From assembly GCF_019049285.1 (NCBI RefSeq), contig NZ_JAGMUL010000120.1, forward strand, positions 170,983 to 234,982: DNA of 64,000 nucleotides. The letters are read 5' to 3'. Position 1 is the stretch's first letter. Every line of letters starts with the position of its first letter. A program made the translations under genes and the position numbers. The stretch comes from Streptomyces sp. AC550_RSS872. GTDB lineage: Bacteria; Actinomycetota; Actinomycetes; Streptomycetales; Streptomycetaceae. The notes beneath the pieces are model-generated. The model did not search any database. It was not told the DNA's origin and was given only the letters and a program-made list of their open reading frames with translations. Positions 51,075 through 60,884 of the stretch are shown here, piece by piece.

Positions 51075-54000
51075 CACTTGACCTCCGTCAGAATCAGGGT
51101 GTCCGCGGCCCTCGGCGACAGCATCGCGAGCTGGGCCGGGCGGATACCGCGGAAGACGAACACCGAACGGCCCCTGGCCAGGCGCCGGGTGTCGGTGATG
51201 TCGGGGTTGAGGCGCAGGAGTTCGGCGAGCGGGACGCCGTACTTGGCGCAGATCTCCGACAGCGTCTCACCGTTCGCGGCACGCACCGTGTGGATCTTCT
51301 CGTCGTACGTCGCCTCGCGCGCCGGGACCGACGCCTTGGGCGGGCCGGGGTCGGTGAGGATCCCGGTGAGTTCCTCGGGTGTGGCGGACGCGGGGACGCC
51401 GGTGAGGACGTCGACGTCCACGTAGTCGACGCCCGGCACGGAGTGGGCGGTGGCGAGGACGTCCGAGAGGCGGGCGGAACGCCCCAACTCCCGTCCCTCG
51501 TAACCGAGTCGGGCGAGCAGCGCCCGACGCAGCCGGGGTTCGACGATCTCCCAGGCGTGGTCCTCGGCCACCTTCACCTTGGCCGCGACGAGCAGCAGGA
51601 CCAGTTCGCGGACGTCCACTCGGACCGGGAGGTTCATGTCCCCGTACTCGGTCAGCGCGCCGCGCAGGGCCCTGAGCGTGTCCGAGTCGCCGTCGATCGG
51701 CACGTCGTCCGTGCCCGCGACCGTCACGTGCAGCACGCGGCGCCGGCCGTCGAAGAGTTCGCGTGCGGCGGCCCGTCCGATGCCGGCGCGGGAGCGGGCG
51801 AAGTCCTCGTAGTCGGACGCGGAGACCAGCCGGTCCAGCGCCGACACGGCGAGCGGGATCGTACGACGGGTCAGGCCGGGGCCGTCCGCGTCCGCGCCGC
51901 CCTTCGCCGGGCGCGGGTTGGTCACCTGGGTGACGCCGAGCGGCCGGGTGAGGGGCTGGGTGATGCGGTCGGCGGCGACGTTGGCGGCCTTGCCGGTGCC
52001 GAAGCGGTAACGGGCCCGGATGTTCTCGTGGCCGGACGGCAGCCGGGCGCCGTTTACGCCGTCGCCGAAGGTCACCGTCGTACGGCCGTCGGCGGTGGAA
52101 CCGGTGATGTAGATCCGCTCGACGGGGCCGCGTCCGGCGAGACTGTCGACCTCGTGCCACAGGACGCCGTCGACCCGGACCTCCAGTACCGGTGAGGCGC
52201 CCAGGGGGTTGTCGTCGGCGAGCCAGGTGAGCGGGGACTGCCAGAGCGCGAACGTCTGGTTCACGCGGTCCGAGTCACCGCTGCCGATGGCCTCCTCGCG
52301 GCTCTCGCCGTGGGTGGCCTCCACGACGTTGCCCAGGATCCTGACCGTCTCGCGCCGGTAGCGGTGGGCGAGGTCGGCGGTCAGGGTGAGCCTGGTGTGG
52401 ACATGGTCGCCGGGCAGCTGCGGGTCGACGGCCGCGTCGGCGGCGGCGACGGTGACGACCTCGGTGGCCCGCACGCCCGCGGTTCCCGGGATGTCGCTGC
52501 GCTCGCCGGTGACGACGAGCGTGCGGCCGGCACGCAACCCGTCGTACAGCCGGGCGAGTTCGATCTCGTTGCCGTGGACGTCCTCGCCGAGCGGTTCGTC
52601 GGCCAGTCGCAGGGGTTCACCGGCCGCGTGGACGGTGGTGTCCCGGATGTGCGAGAGCAGGACGTCGAACTCGTCCAACCACGGGTCGGCGAGGGTGAGT
52701 TCGGTGCCGCGTCCAGTGATGCCGTAGTTGCTGTACGCCGCCGTACGCGCCGCGACGACCTGGGTGGTGACGAAGTCGAGCTTGTCGTCACCGGGAATGC
52801 CGCCCTGGGCGCCCTTCGCGGGGCGTTGGATCGCGACCCAGCTGCCGACCGTGACGCCGGTGTGGACCGTGTCCAGCTGGAGGACCCGGCGGTTCAGCGG
52901 CTCGGGCTTGCTGGCGATCACGATCTCGACGTTGGGCTCGGTGGTGCCCACCGTGTACTTGAGGCTCACCTCGTACTCGCCGTGGGTGAACTGCTCACTC
53001 GCGTTCGGCCGCAGGGCGATCTGCTGGGACGTGCCGTTGTGGACGCCGACGTGGATCAGGCCCTCGTCGTCCGGCCGGGACACGAAGAGGGTGCGCTCGG
53101 GCAGACCGGAGTGGAGGCGGGCCGTGACACCGGGCTCCTGGGAGTCGGTGGGCCGACGGTTGAGCCAGTTGAGGTCACGGTCCTGGCCGGAGCGCACCGA
53201 CAGCTCGACCTGGCCCGTGCCCAGCGGGAAGGCCAGCGGCTGGGCGACCGGCAGATTCTCGGCACGCTGGTCGGAGCTGCTGCCCTCGACGTACTGGAAC
53301 TCGGCCCGCACCGGCGTCCTGCCGGACGTGTCGTACACGACCCGCATGCTCGCGAGCACGGCGCCCGTGAGCGGCCAGTCGGCGGTGCGGATGACCCGAC
53401 CGCGCTCGTCCTGGACGGGCTTGAGCGGGGCGGTCGCGCCGAAGGGGGCGGCGGTGACGCGCATGGCAAGCAGTTCACGGAGGAGCTGGGCGGTGCCGGG
53501 GGCAGCGGCTTTGCGCCATGCCGGGTAGAGGGTGCCGAGAGAGGGGTTGAGTGCAGCGAGGAGGCGGGCGGTGTCGGTGCCGGGGAGCTGGGAGCCGGTG
53601 CCACCGCGCGGGGTGGGGGTGGAGGCGCGCAGGGCGGGGAGGACAGCACCCAGTGCTTCGAAAGCAGCGGCACGCGCATCGCCGTTCTTCAGGGGCGCGG
53701 GGCTGTATCGATTTGCGGCTCCGCCGCGGGGCGCGACCAGCCCCAACGGCGCAGCAGACGACCGACTACCGCCCTCTTCCGCTTGCGCCGGTGCCAACTC
53801 CAAGGCACGTTCGCCCAGTTCCGCCAGCACCGCCTCCAACTGCTCGAACCAGCCGGCGACGTCCTCATACGGCTCTGCCAACACCTGAGCCTCCCCGAGT
53901 CGAGCCACGGGCTCCGCAAGCCGAGCCGCAAGCCGCTCAGGACTCTTGATGCCGTCCAGGTCCTCCCGCAGCGGCGCGAGCACCTGATCCTCGAAGTCCT

Positions 54001-54919
54001 CGATCAGCCGACTGACCGGCCGCGGATTCGGGACCTCGGGAGTCGGAGGCTCATCCCCCGGCTCCCCCGGAGCAGCCGGCACGGCCGTCCACCGCCGCAC
54101 CTCGTCGACCAGCTCCTTCAACGTCGGCGGCGCGGACTTCGGCAGCGAGATCGCCGTGATCTCGTCCTCCCGGTCAACCCGCGTTTTGGCGACAGGCAGC
54201 AACTTCCGCTCCCCACCGGCCTGTTCACCGAAGACGAAGAGCAACTGATCCCCGGTCTGGAGCGAATTCGCCGTGCCCTCGACGAAGAGTTCCGAGCGAC
54301 GCTCAAGGTCCGCAGGGGTGACTGGGGAGGGACGCCGCCGACGCACCTTCAGCTCGTTCCAGTCCCAGCGAGCCGTCAGATCCCGGCTGGTCTCGAACGT
54401 GAGGGACTGCTCCTCGGCGGACGCCGGCACGCTGTGGCTGCGGGCGCCGCGCGGGATGGTGACGGGCAGAGCCTCCGCGCGCGGGTCGCGTTCCAGCGTG
54501 TACGCCAGATGCGTGGCGGCGGCCACGCCGGGACGGGGGCGGTGGCCGACGAGACGGCCGAGCAGGACCAGGGAGCGGTGCTCGTTGGCCGTACGGATGT
54601 AGGCCTCGTCCGCGATGCGCTCGGAGTGGAAGGTGAGCAGGTCACCGAGGACGGCGGTGGCGTCGAGGAGGCCGATCGCCGGGTCGTCCGGGGTGCGCAC
54701 GGTCAGCCCGGCCAGCGCCGGGTACGCCGGTGAGGCGAGGCGGTCGAGGAGGGCGGCCCGGAAGGAGCCGTACTCGCCGACGCGGTAGTCCAGGGCCGTG
54801 CGGCCGGGCGGGTTGTGCACGGGAGCCGGGGCGAGGCGCTCGTCGTGGCCGCCGCGGCAGGCGCCGCCGCAGGTGCAGTCGTCGGTGATCGTGCCCTCGG
54901 TCATCGCTGACTCGGTCAT
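51074..54919 (-). CDS. eCIS baseplate assembly protein (J/gp6-like) with LysM end
   Basis: The 1281-residue baseplate wedge protein has an N-terminal baseplate region (YGSFRAALLDRLASPAYPAL, GLLDATAVLGDLLTFHSERI, AYIRTANEHRSLVLLGRLVG), long beta-rich repeats, and the J-like core near residue 1030 (TVTFGDGVNGARLPSGHENI ... RALRGALTEYGDMNLPVRVD). It ends with a LysM-like domain (TVRAANGETLSEICAKYGVP). An unusual Pro/Glu/Ala-rich insert lies at about residues 290-470 and contains a dispersed-repeat copy (see 53691). ATG 54919 overlaps the previous stop by 4 bases. Confidence 0.85.
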   Translation of the reverse strand: MTESAMTEGTITDDCTCGGACRGGHDERLAPAPVHNPPGRTALDYRVGEYGSFRAALLDRLASPAYPALAGLTVRTPDDPAIGLLDATAVLGDLLTFHSERIADEAYIRTANEHRSLVLLGRLVGHRPRPGVAAATHLAYTLERDPRAEALPVTIPRGARSHSVPASAEEQSLTFETSRDLTARWDWNELKVRRRRPSPVTPADLERRSELFVEGTANSLQTGDQLLFVFGEQAGGERKLLPVAKTRVDREDEITAISLPKSAPPTLKELVDEVRRWTAVPAAPGEPGDEPPTPEVPNPRPVSRLIEDFEDQVLAPLREDLDGIKSPERLAARLAEPVARLGEAQVLAEPYEDVAGWFEQLEAVLAELGERALELAPAQAEEGGSRSSAAPLGLVAPRGGAANRYSPAPLKNGDARAAAFEALGAVLPALRASTPTPRGGTGSQLPGTDTARLLAALNPSLGTLYPAWRKAAAPGTAQLLRELLAMRVTAAPFGATAPLKPVQDERGRVIRTADWPLTGAVLASMRVVYDTSGRTPVRAEFQYVEGSSSDQRAENLPVAQPLAFPLGTGQVELSVRSGQDRDLNWLNRRPTDSQEPGVTARLHSGLPERTLFVSRPDDEGLIHVGVHNGTSQQIALRPNASEQFTHGEYEVSLKYTVGTTEPNVEIVIASKPEPLNRRVLQLDTVHTGVTVGSWVAIQRPAKGAQGGIPGDDKLDFVTTQVVAARTAAYSNYGITGRGTELTLADPWLDEFDVLLSHIRDTTVHAAGEPLRLADEPLGEDVHGNEIELARLYDGLRAGRTLVVTGERSDIPGTAGVRATEVVTVAAADAAVDPQLPGDHVHTRLTLTADLAHRYRRETVRILGNVVEATHGESREEAIGSGDSDRVNQTFALWQSPLTWLADDNPLGASPVLEVRVDGVLWHEVDSLAGRGPVERIYITGSTADGRTTVTFGDGVNGARLPSGHENIRARYRFGTGKAANVAADRITQPLTRPLGVTQVTNPRPAKGGADADGPGLTRRTIPLAVSALDRLVSASDYEDFARSRAGIGRAAARELFDGRRRVLHVTVAGTDDVPIDGDSDTLRALRGALTEYGDMNLPVRVDVRELVLLLVAAKVKVAEDHAWEIVEPRLRRALLARLGYEGRELGRSARLSDVLATAHSVPGVDYVDVDVLTGVPASATPEELTGILTDPGPPKASVPAREATYDEKIHTVRAANGETLSEICAKYGVPLAELLRLNPDITDTRRLARGRSVFVFRGIRPAQLAMLSPRAADTLILTEVK
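53691..53770. repeat. Dispersed Streptomyces repeat inside the baseplate gene
   Basis: The stretch begins AGGGGCGCGGGGCTGTATCG and continues through GGCTCCGCCGCGGGGCGCGA and CCAGCCCCAACGG. I recall this sequence as a common intergenic repeat of Streptomyces. Here it lies in frame inside a coding sequence and is translated (antisense to the repeat) as AAPLGLVAPRGGAANRYSPA within the variable insert of the protein. Confidence 0.6.
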
Positions 54920-57900
54920 CGGGCACCTCCCAGGGAAATCGCCAGCCGGCCGTTCTCCGGCCGGTCCGGGTCGTTGTCGCAGGTGGCGATCTCCAGCGGG
55001 CCGAGCCGCAGCACGCCGTCCTCCTTCTCTCCTCGGTCCGGCTCGAACAGCCTTTGCAGCCGGGTGACCTGGACGCTCTCCACGCCGGGCACGGCTGCCG
55101 CGACGGCGACGAGCCGGCTGAGCCGTACCGGTTCGCCGAAGGTCAGCGCGTCCGGGTGGAAGAAGCCGAGGCGTCCGCCCGGGAGGCGGCCGTTGCCCAG
55201 GACGCGGTACAGCTCGGCCAGGATCTGCCCGTGCTGGTGGCCCGGCTTGGCGCACACGGTCAGCGCGATGTCCAGCGGGACGAGCCGCGCGGCGTCGACC
55301 ACGAGGTCGTGGCCGATACGCCGGTACGGCTCAAGGGACTGGGCGACCGAGGCCAGCAGCTCGGCCGACGGGGCGCCGGTGCCGTAGGCGTCGATCGCGA
55401 CATGCGCCTCCTGGACGCTGCCGGTCCAGCGCAGCTCCGCCGCCGCCCGCTGGACGCCGGACAGGGCGGAGGCGAGGGCCGCGTAGTCGTCGGCGGTGAC
55501 GGCGCGCAGCCGGGTGCGGCGCAGGTCGAGCGGGGCCAACTGGCGTACCTGTTCGACGGGTTCGGGGGCCGTGCCGCCGACGGCCGGGAGCGGGTTGCGG
55601 ACCACGGCGGCGGGGGGTGGCTCGCAGTCGGCCTGGACGACGAGGTGGTTGATGGCCTCCGCGCCGACGTTGCCGGCCGTGCCGCCGCCGAGGCGGTAGT
55701 GCAGGGCGAGCCGGGATCCGGGGGTCGGCTTCGCGCCGTGGCGTCCGTCGCCGAAGCGCAGGGCGAGCCGGCCGTCGTCCTCCAGTTCGCCGACGAAGTG
55801 CCGGTCGCGGGGGCCGCTGTCGAGCAGGTCGCGGCGCGGCTCCCACACCCAGGTCTCGCCCTCGTCGACGCGTACGGCGGGCAGGGCGTGCCGCGGGTCC
55901 TGGGCCAGGGCGTCGGTCGCGGAGCCGCGCAGTACCGGCTCTTCGGGGTGCAGTCCGGCGGCGTAGGCGGGGCCCCAGCTGTGCGCGATCTCCCAGGCGA
56001 TGTGCCCGTCGAGGACCGTGCCCGCGCGGGCGCGTGCCGTGAGGATTTCGACGCGGCGTAGTTTGGCGTCGAGCAACTCGTCGGTGCGGTGCAGGAGTTC
56101 GCGCAGGGCGCGGACGGGGTGACGGTGGAGCTCGATGTGCTCCAGGATCTTCAGGCCGTAGATCACGGTGAGTTCGTCGATCTCCTGCTCGGAGAGGCCG
56201 TCCCGGTCGCGGGCGCTGCGCCACAGCTCGACGAGCCGCTGCCGGACGCGTCCCGGGATCGCGGCGATCCGCTCGGCCTGCCCGGCGGCGACGGTGGCCG
56301 GCTCGGGGAACGGCACCGTCTGCGCGACCGGCGCGCGCCCGAGGACGGGGCGGAAGCGGGGCTGGATGCCCGGGTAGACGGACTGGGCGAGCAGGGTGCG
56401 CAGGGCGGCGGCCTGGGCGTACGCCGTGCCGGGCACGACGCGTTCGTGGCGCTGCCCGGCGCGTTCCAGGCCGAGTCCGGCGCGGTTGGCTGCCGATTCG
56501 CCGACGACCTCGAAGAGTTCGCGGATGTCGTCGGGGGCGAGAGCCTCGCCGGAATCCGTCTGATCCGTAAGGGAGTTGATGAGACGGGCGGGGGCGTTGC
56601 CCTCGTCGCGGTCGTGGCAGCCGAAGGCGGGAGGGTCGCAGGGGGCGACCTCGGCGGGGACCGGCGGGACGGTGAACGTCTCGGGGAGCCCGTGCAGGGT
56701 ACGGCCGTGGTCGACGAGGACGACGTTGCCGCGGGCGAGGGTGACGTCCTCGACGGGCAGGCAGTCGCGGCCGCCGCGGGTGGTGAGGCAGAGGGGGAAG
56801 CGCAGGGCGTCCTCGCCGGCCCAGGTGACCTCCAGGACCGGCTGGTCCTCGATGCGGTCCACGGCCGGGGTGACAGAGGTCAGGCGTACGGCCTGGCGGT
56901 GGCTCGGGTCGGCGTCGCCGGGGGTGCCGGTGCGCGGGCCCTTGACCTCCTCCAGGACGAGCACGTCGCCGGGCTTCAGATCGAGTCGGCGGTCCCGGCA
57001 GGTCTCCGGGTCGACCCACGCGTCGCGCAGGGTGGCGGAGGTGGCGCCCTTCGGCAGGGTGCACACCTCCCCGCCCCAGCTCCACAGCCGGATCGCGTTG
57101 TGCGCTACCCGCAGCTCCAGCGGGTCGGCGGTGACGACCGGTTCGAAGACCTCCACCGAGCCGCGCTCGTCGAGGTCGCCGAGGTCGGCCTCGTCGATGA
57201 CGGTGCCGGGCTCGGGGCGGTCGTGCGGGTCGAGGGTGCGGACGTCGACGGAGGCGAAGCGGTAGGTGCCCGGCGCGAGCGTGTGATCACCGGCGGTCTC
57301 GACGCAGACGTACGCACGCGCCGAACACCCGTCGTGCATCGCGTAGTCGATGAGCCGCACGTGCCGCCGTACGGAGACGCGGCGGCGGGCGGTGTCGAGG
57401 TAGGCCTCGGTGGCGACGGCGTCCTGCTGGTAGCTGATCTGGTCGCCGGCGTACGCGAGCAGTTCGACGAGGGTCGTGCCGAGGTCGGCGGGATTGCGCT
57501 CGACCCAGTCGGGTGTGGTGAGCGCGAGGCGGTCCAGGAGCAGCTTGCGGATGGTGTCGTAGTCGCGGGCGGTGTAGTCGACGACGGGCGCGGCGGGGAA
57601 GCCGGGCTGCTCCCTCTCGTCGTCCTTGCAGTCGAAGGGAGTCGGGCAGCCGGGCCGGAAGGCGAAGGTGGCCCGGTGGTACCGCTGGTCGAAGCCGCGG
57701 AAGGGCTCGGTGCCGGGGCGGCCGTACGGGTCGGTCTCGACGAGGGAGAGCCGGTAGCGGGAGGTGTCGCCGGCCTTGTCGAGGGTGACGTAGAGCCGGT
57801 CGTCGAGTTCGGGGTCCTCCTCCCGCTCCACGCTGACGTCCACGGCGGTGACGCCGGTGATGCGCCGGCCGCCGTCGATGCGGACGTTCTCGGGGCCGAG

Positions 57901-58032
57901 GCCGTGCGGGGCCTTGCCGAGGAAGGTGACGGTGAGCAGCAGGCCGTCGTCACTCACCTCGACGGCGTCGACTCCACCCAGCTGAGCGGCGCGGACCTTG
58001 GCCCGGCGGGAGGTGGCGGTCGTACCGGTCAT
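54916..58032 (-). CDS. eCIS putative baseplate assembly protein (J-like)
   Basis: The 1038-residue baseplate protein is the first of two tandem J-like genes. Landmarks are YTARDYDTIRKLLLDRLALT, ERNPADLGTTLVELLAYAGD, QISYQQDAVATEAYLDTARR near residues 170-230 and a C-terminal J core (LRFGDGRHGAKPTPGSRLAL, LDLRRTRLRAVTADDYAALA, VVDAARLVPLDIALTVCAKP). In Pvc/Afp terms it resembles the Pvc11/Pvc12 wedge pair. ATG 58032 overlaps the gp25 stop by 4 bases. Confidence 0.87.
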   Translation of the reverse strand: MTGTTATSRRAKVRAAQLGGVDAVEVSDDGLLLTVTFLGKAPHGLGPENVRIDGGRRITGVTAVDVSVEREEDPELDDRLYVTLDKAGDTSRYRLSLVETDPYGRPGTEPFRGFDQRYHRATFAFRPGCPTPFDCKDDEREQPGFPAAPVVDYTARDYDTIRKLLLDRLALTTPDWVERNPADLGTTLVELLAYAGDQISYQQDAVATEAYLDTARRRVSVRRHVRLIDYAMHDGCSARAYVCVETAGDHTLAPGTYRFASVDVRTLDPHDRPEPGTVIDEADLGDLDERGSVEVFEPVVTADPLELRVAHNAIRLWSWGGEVCTLPKGATSATLRDAWVDPETCRDRRLDLKPGDVLVLEEVKGPRTGTPGDADPSHRQAVRLTSVTPAVDRIEDQPVLEVTWAGEDALRFPLCLTTRGGRDCLPVEDVTLARGNVVLVDHGRTLHGLPETFTVPPVPAEVAPCDPPAFGCHDRDEGNAPARLINSLTDQTDSGEALAPDDIRELFEVVGESAANRAGLGLERAGQRHERVVPGTAYAQAAALRTLLAQSVYPGIQPRFRPVLGRAPVAQTVPFPEPATVAAGQAERIAAIPGRVRQRLVELWRSARDRDGLSEQEIDELTVIYGLKILEHIELHRHPVRALRELLHRTDELLDAKLRRVEILTARARAGTVLDGHIAWEIAHSWGPAYAAGLHPEEPVLRGSATDALAQDPRHALPAVRVDEGETWVWEPRRDLLDSGPRDRHFVGELEDDGRLALRFGDGRHGAKPTPGSRLALHYRLGGGTAGNVGAEAINHLVVQADCEPPPAAVVRNPLPAVGGTAPEPVEQVRQLAPLDLRRTRLRAVTADDYAALASALSGVQRAAAELRWTGSVQEAHVAIDAYGTGAPSAELLASVAQSLEPYRRIGHDLVVDAARLVPLDIALTVCAKPGHQHGQILAELYRVLGNGRLPGGRLGFFHPDALTFGEPVRLSRLVAVAAAVPGVESVQVTRLQRLFEPDRGEKEDGVLRLGPLEIATCDNDPDRPENGRLAISLGGAR

Positions 58033-58424
58033 GCCGTGGCCCTCCCTTCGAAGACGTCGTCGCGTCGGGCACCGTCGGCACGTACGACGTACGACAGGTA
58101 CACGCGGACGACGTTGTCCTCACTGACCACGTCCAGGGCCTCCACGTCGATGAGATCGCCGAGCCAGCGCTGGAGCGAGGCCTGCACGGAGAGTTCGAGG
58201 GTGCTGATCAGCTCCGGGCTGGTCGGGGCGAAGACCAGGTCGAGGAGCCCGCAGCCGAAGTCGGGGCGCATCACGCGCTCGCCGGGGCTGGTGAACAGCA
58301 GCTGCTCGATGAGGTCGTGGACGTGTTCACCGTGCCTGGCGTGCGCCGTACGGCCGCGGCGGTCCGCGCGGAAGGGGAAGGCGAGGTCGGAACGGGGCCT
58401 GGTTCCCCGGCTGGTGGGGCTCAT
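58029..58424 (-). CDS. gp25-like baseplate wedge protein
   Basis: The 131-residue protein is of the GPW/gp25 (Pvc9-like) family. It shows the conserved HDLIEQLLFTSPGERVMRPD, then FGCGLLDLVFAPTSPELIST block, which contains the EPR-like core in modified form. The N-terminus is basic. ATG 58424 overlaps the PAAR gene stop by 4 bases. Confidence 0.87.
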   Translation of the reverse strand: MSPTSRGTRPRSDLAFPFRADRRGRTAHARHGEHVHDLIEQLLFTSPGERVMRPDFGCGLLDLVFAPTSPELISTLELSVQASLQRWLGDLIDVEALDVVSEDNVVRVYLSYVVRADGARRDDVFEGRATA

Positions 58425-58756
58425 CGGACGGTGACCTTTCGCTGCGCGGCCTGGACGACGGGCGGCCCCTGCGGCACGAAGGCCGCGGTGAAGCACTCGG
58501 CCGCTGAGGTGTCGAGCAGCACGGGCGCGCCGTCGACGGTGATACCGGAGCCGGCGGCGGTCCAGCGGACCGTCACGCACGGCGAGGGCATGCCGTTCAC
58601 GGTGTGCGGGCAGCCGGTGACCACATAGCTGTGCGCGGCTGTGGCGACGGCGGCGCCCGCGAGGCGTACGCCGCCGGAGGGTGTGGTGGCGGGCGCGACG
58701 CGGCCGCCGTGCGGGCAACCGATCACGGCACCGGCGTCGAGCAGAGTCCCGGACAT
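58421..58756 (-). CDS. PAAR-like spike tip protein
   Basis: The 111-residue protein has a PAAR-like layout: MSGTLLDAGAVIGCPHGGRV followed by VVTGCPHTVNGMPSPCVTVR. The CPHGG and CPHT pairs supply Cys and His that can bind the tip metal. It would sharpen the spike. ATG 58756 gives this form; an upstream in-frame ATG at 58783 overlaps the spike stop and would add nine residues. Confidence 0.8.
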   Translation of the reverse strand: MSGTLLDAGAVIGCPHGGRVAPATTPSGGVRLAGAAVATAAHSYVVTGCPHTVNGMPSPCVTVRWTAAGSGITVDGAPVLLDTSAAECFTAAFVPQGPPVVQAAQRKVTVR

Positions 58757-58779
58757 TCTCTTGTGTCCCCCGTCTTTCC

Positions 58780-59316
58780 TCATCGCTTGGAGAGCACGGT
58801 CAACTGGCCCTCGTTGATGGTCACTTCATCGCCGCGCAGCAGGATCTCGGCGCCCGCGCCGGTCGAGATGACCACGGCCTCCCTGGTGATACGGATGTAT
58901 GCGCCGCCCTGGGCCTGAAGCAGGATTCCCTGCTCGGCGCCGGGCGTGTCGTTCATGACGAGCTTGTGCGCCTGCGGCGTCTGGACGACGACGGGCTTGT
59001 TCGGCGAGTTGGCCTGGAGTTCGCGGCGCGCGTCGGGCGGAAGCTCGTCGGCGGCGCCGTACCAACACCCGGTCCACACCGGGAAGCTGGGATCCCCCTG
59101 TTCGAACTCCACCCACACGCCGGCCCCCGGTGGCGGCACCACGAACTGCCCCGACTCGGGCCCGGTGAACGGCAGGCAGGGCAGCGCCCACGTCGACGGC
59201 TCGTTGCCGAGGACGTCCGGGACCTCGACCGTGATCCGGCCGATGCGCAGCGGGTCGTCGTTGTCGACGACCCGGCCGCGGAACTTGCCGAGGTAGCGAT
59301 TGCTGGGTGCCGCCAT
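58780..59316 (-). CDS. Baseplate spike protein, gpV/gp5 OB-fold type
   Basis: The 178-residue protein has an N-terminal OB-fold region (YLGKFRGRVVDNDDPLRIGR, ITVEVPDVLGNEPSTWALPC, GAGVWVEFEQGDPSFPVWTG) of the gpV/VgrG type. A beta-stranded stalk follows (HKLVMNDTPGAEQGILLQAQ, AYIRITREAVVISTGAGAEI). It would trimerise below the hub and carry the PAAR tip. ATG 59316; 42 bases follow the hub gene. Confidence 0.87.
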   Translation of the reverse strand: MAAPSNRYLGKFRGRVVDNDDPLRIGRITVEVPDVLGNEPSTWALPCLPFTGPESGQFVVPPPGAGVWVEFEQGDPSFPVWTGCWYGAADELPPDARRELQANSPNKPVVVQTPQAHKLVMNDTPGAEQGILLQAQGGAYIRITREAVVISTGAGAEILLRGDEVTINEGQLTVLSKR

Positions 59317-59358
59317 GGTGGGGGTGCTCCTGGTCGATCGTTCGTGGGGTCACGTGTG

Positions 59359-60498
59359 TCAGGGCCGGACGTAGTCGCTACGCGCTTCCAAGCCCTCCCT
59401 TGAAAGGGTGAAGTTCTGCTGGTACGAGCCCGGACGCAGGTTGTGCGTGACGGACTTGACGAAGTAGTCGCCGTCGTACGCCCGTCCCGAGCCGCGTACG
59501 CCGACGAGCTGGCGGGGCTGGAGGATGTAGCCGTGCCGGATGACGTCGAGGGAGCCGGAGCCGGAGACGACGTCGGCGGACACGGCGGCGCGGGCGAGGA
59601 GTTCGGCCTCCGCCTGCTCACGCTGGTGCTTGGCGGTGCCGGTGAGCGTCCTGCGCTTCAGGGCCGGGGTGGGCCGCTTGCCGAGGGGCGGGCGCAGCGG
59701 GCTGATGGACGGCTGCGGGAGCAGGTCCGACTGCCGGGTCGCGGGGTTCTGCCAGCGGGCCTGCGGCTCTTCGCGTGCGGTGCCGTCGTAGGCGAACGTC
59801 AGCTGGTCGACGGTGGAGTTGGCGTCCATGTTGACGTTGAGGGCGTGCTGGCGGATGCCGAGGCGGATCTCCGGACCCCAACGGGCGGAGGACTGGCCGG
59901 GGTTGGGGCCCGGCTCCAGGTAGAAGGTGTAGCCGTTGGCCCGCGCGAGCTCGGTGACGTATTGCAGGTCCGTACCAGTCTGGTAGTGCACCCGGAGGTC
60001 CTGGTGCGGAGGCTGGGCGACCTTCTCGGTGTAGACGTCGGGCCGGATGCCGTAGTCGGAGTAGCGGCGCAGGATGGCGAGCGCGCGCTCGGAGGGCGGG
60101 AGGTTCGGGTACCTCGCGGTGCGCTCCTCCAGGTCCATGAGCAGCGTCAGGTCCTCGCCGGTGACGGTGAGGGTGGAGTGGCCGGGCTGGTTGCTGGCGC
60201 CGACCTCGTGGCGGACGACGAGTCCGTCGAAGAGGACGGCGGAGGTGCCGCGGACGGTGACGCCGACGATGAGCCGGGTCTTGGGATCGAAGAACCCTTC
60301 CGGCAGCAGCCGCCGGCTGATGATCCCGTTCTTGGTGAGGTCGAAGGCGAGCTGGAAGCCACTGCGCTCGCCCGCGGTGGCGGTGATCTGGGCGGACAGC
60401 AGGGCCTCGGTCACCTCGGCCGGGACGGGCCGGGCGAGCTTGGGCCCCATGAGGAGCGTGATGTGGACGGGGCCCTGCCCCACGGGCAGATCAAACAC
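59359..60498 (-). CDS. gpD/VgrG-like baseplate hub protein
   Basis: The 379-residue hub is of the phage late-control-D type: GFQLAFDLTKNGIISRRLLP, LFDGLVVRHEVGASNQPGHS and LTVTGEDLTLLMDLEERTAR in the first half, and YVTELARANGYTFYLEPGPN then GYILQPRQLVGVRGSGRAYD and YFVKSVTHNLRPGSYQQNF later. It connects tube and spike. GTG 60498 overlaps the LysM gene stop by 8 bases. Confidence 0.86.
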   Translation of the reverse strand: MFDLPVGQGPVHITLLMGPKLARPVPAEVTEALLSAQITATAGERSGFQLAFDLTKNGIISRRLLPEGFFDPKTRLIVGVTVRGTSAVLFDGLVVRHEVGASNQPGHSTLTVTGEDLTLLMDLEERTARYPNLPPSERALAILRRYSDYGIRPDVYTEKVAQPPHQDLRVHYQTGTDLQYVTELARANGYTFYLEPGPNPGQSSARWGPEIRLGIRQHALNVNMDANSTVDQLTFAYDGTAREEPQARWQNPATRQSDLLPQPSISPLRPPLGKRPTPALKRRTLTGTAKHQREQAEAELLARAAVSADVVSGSGSLDVIRHGYILQPRQLVGVRGSGRAYDGDYFVKSVTHNLRPGSYQQNFTLSREGLEARSDYVRP

Positions 60499-60874
60499 GC
60501 CGGTCTCCCCTGCCGCCCGGGAACCCGCCGGCGAGCGGGATGTCGATGACGCGCCCGGCCTCGTCGGTCAACTCGCGTGGATCGAGTACGGGGTTGGCGT
60601 CGGCGATCTGCCACCACTGGCCGGGGTCGCCGAAGTACCGCTGCGCGAGCAGGTCGGGACGCTCACCGGCGCCGACGGTGTGGGGCTGGGTGACGTCGCC
60701 GTCGGGGATCTGGTCGAGCGGAGGCAGCAACCGGCGCTTGGTGTACCGGACTTCGGTGCCATCGGGTCGGCGGTGGATGCCGATCTCGGTGTCGTGATAC
60801 CGGCTGGTGCGCGGGTAGGGATGAGCACCCGGTATCGCGTCCAGGGCGCTCTCGTAAGGCTCGATGTCAGCCAT
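60491..60874 (-). CDS. LysM-type baseplate/tube-adaptor protein
   Basis: The 127-residue protein has a LysM/gpX-like segment in the second half (HTVGAGERPDLLAQRYFGDP, then WWQIADANPVLDPRELTDEA). This fits the small hub-adaptor proteins encoded next to the tube-domain protein and hub in contractile systems. ATG 60874 has AGCAGGA upstream. Ten bases separate it from the tube-domain gene. Confidence 0.82.
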   Translation of the reverse strand: MADIEPYESALDAIPGAHPYPRTSRYHDTEIGIHRRPDGTEVRYTKRRLLPPLDQIPDGDVTQPHTVGAGERPDLLAQRYFGDPGQWWQIADANPVLDPRELTDEAGRVIDIPLAGGFPGGRGDRRV

Positions 60875-60884
60875 GGTGTCCTGC

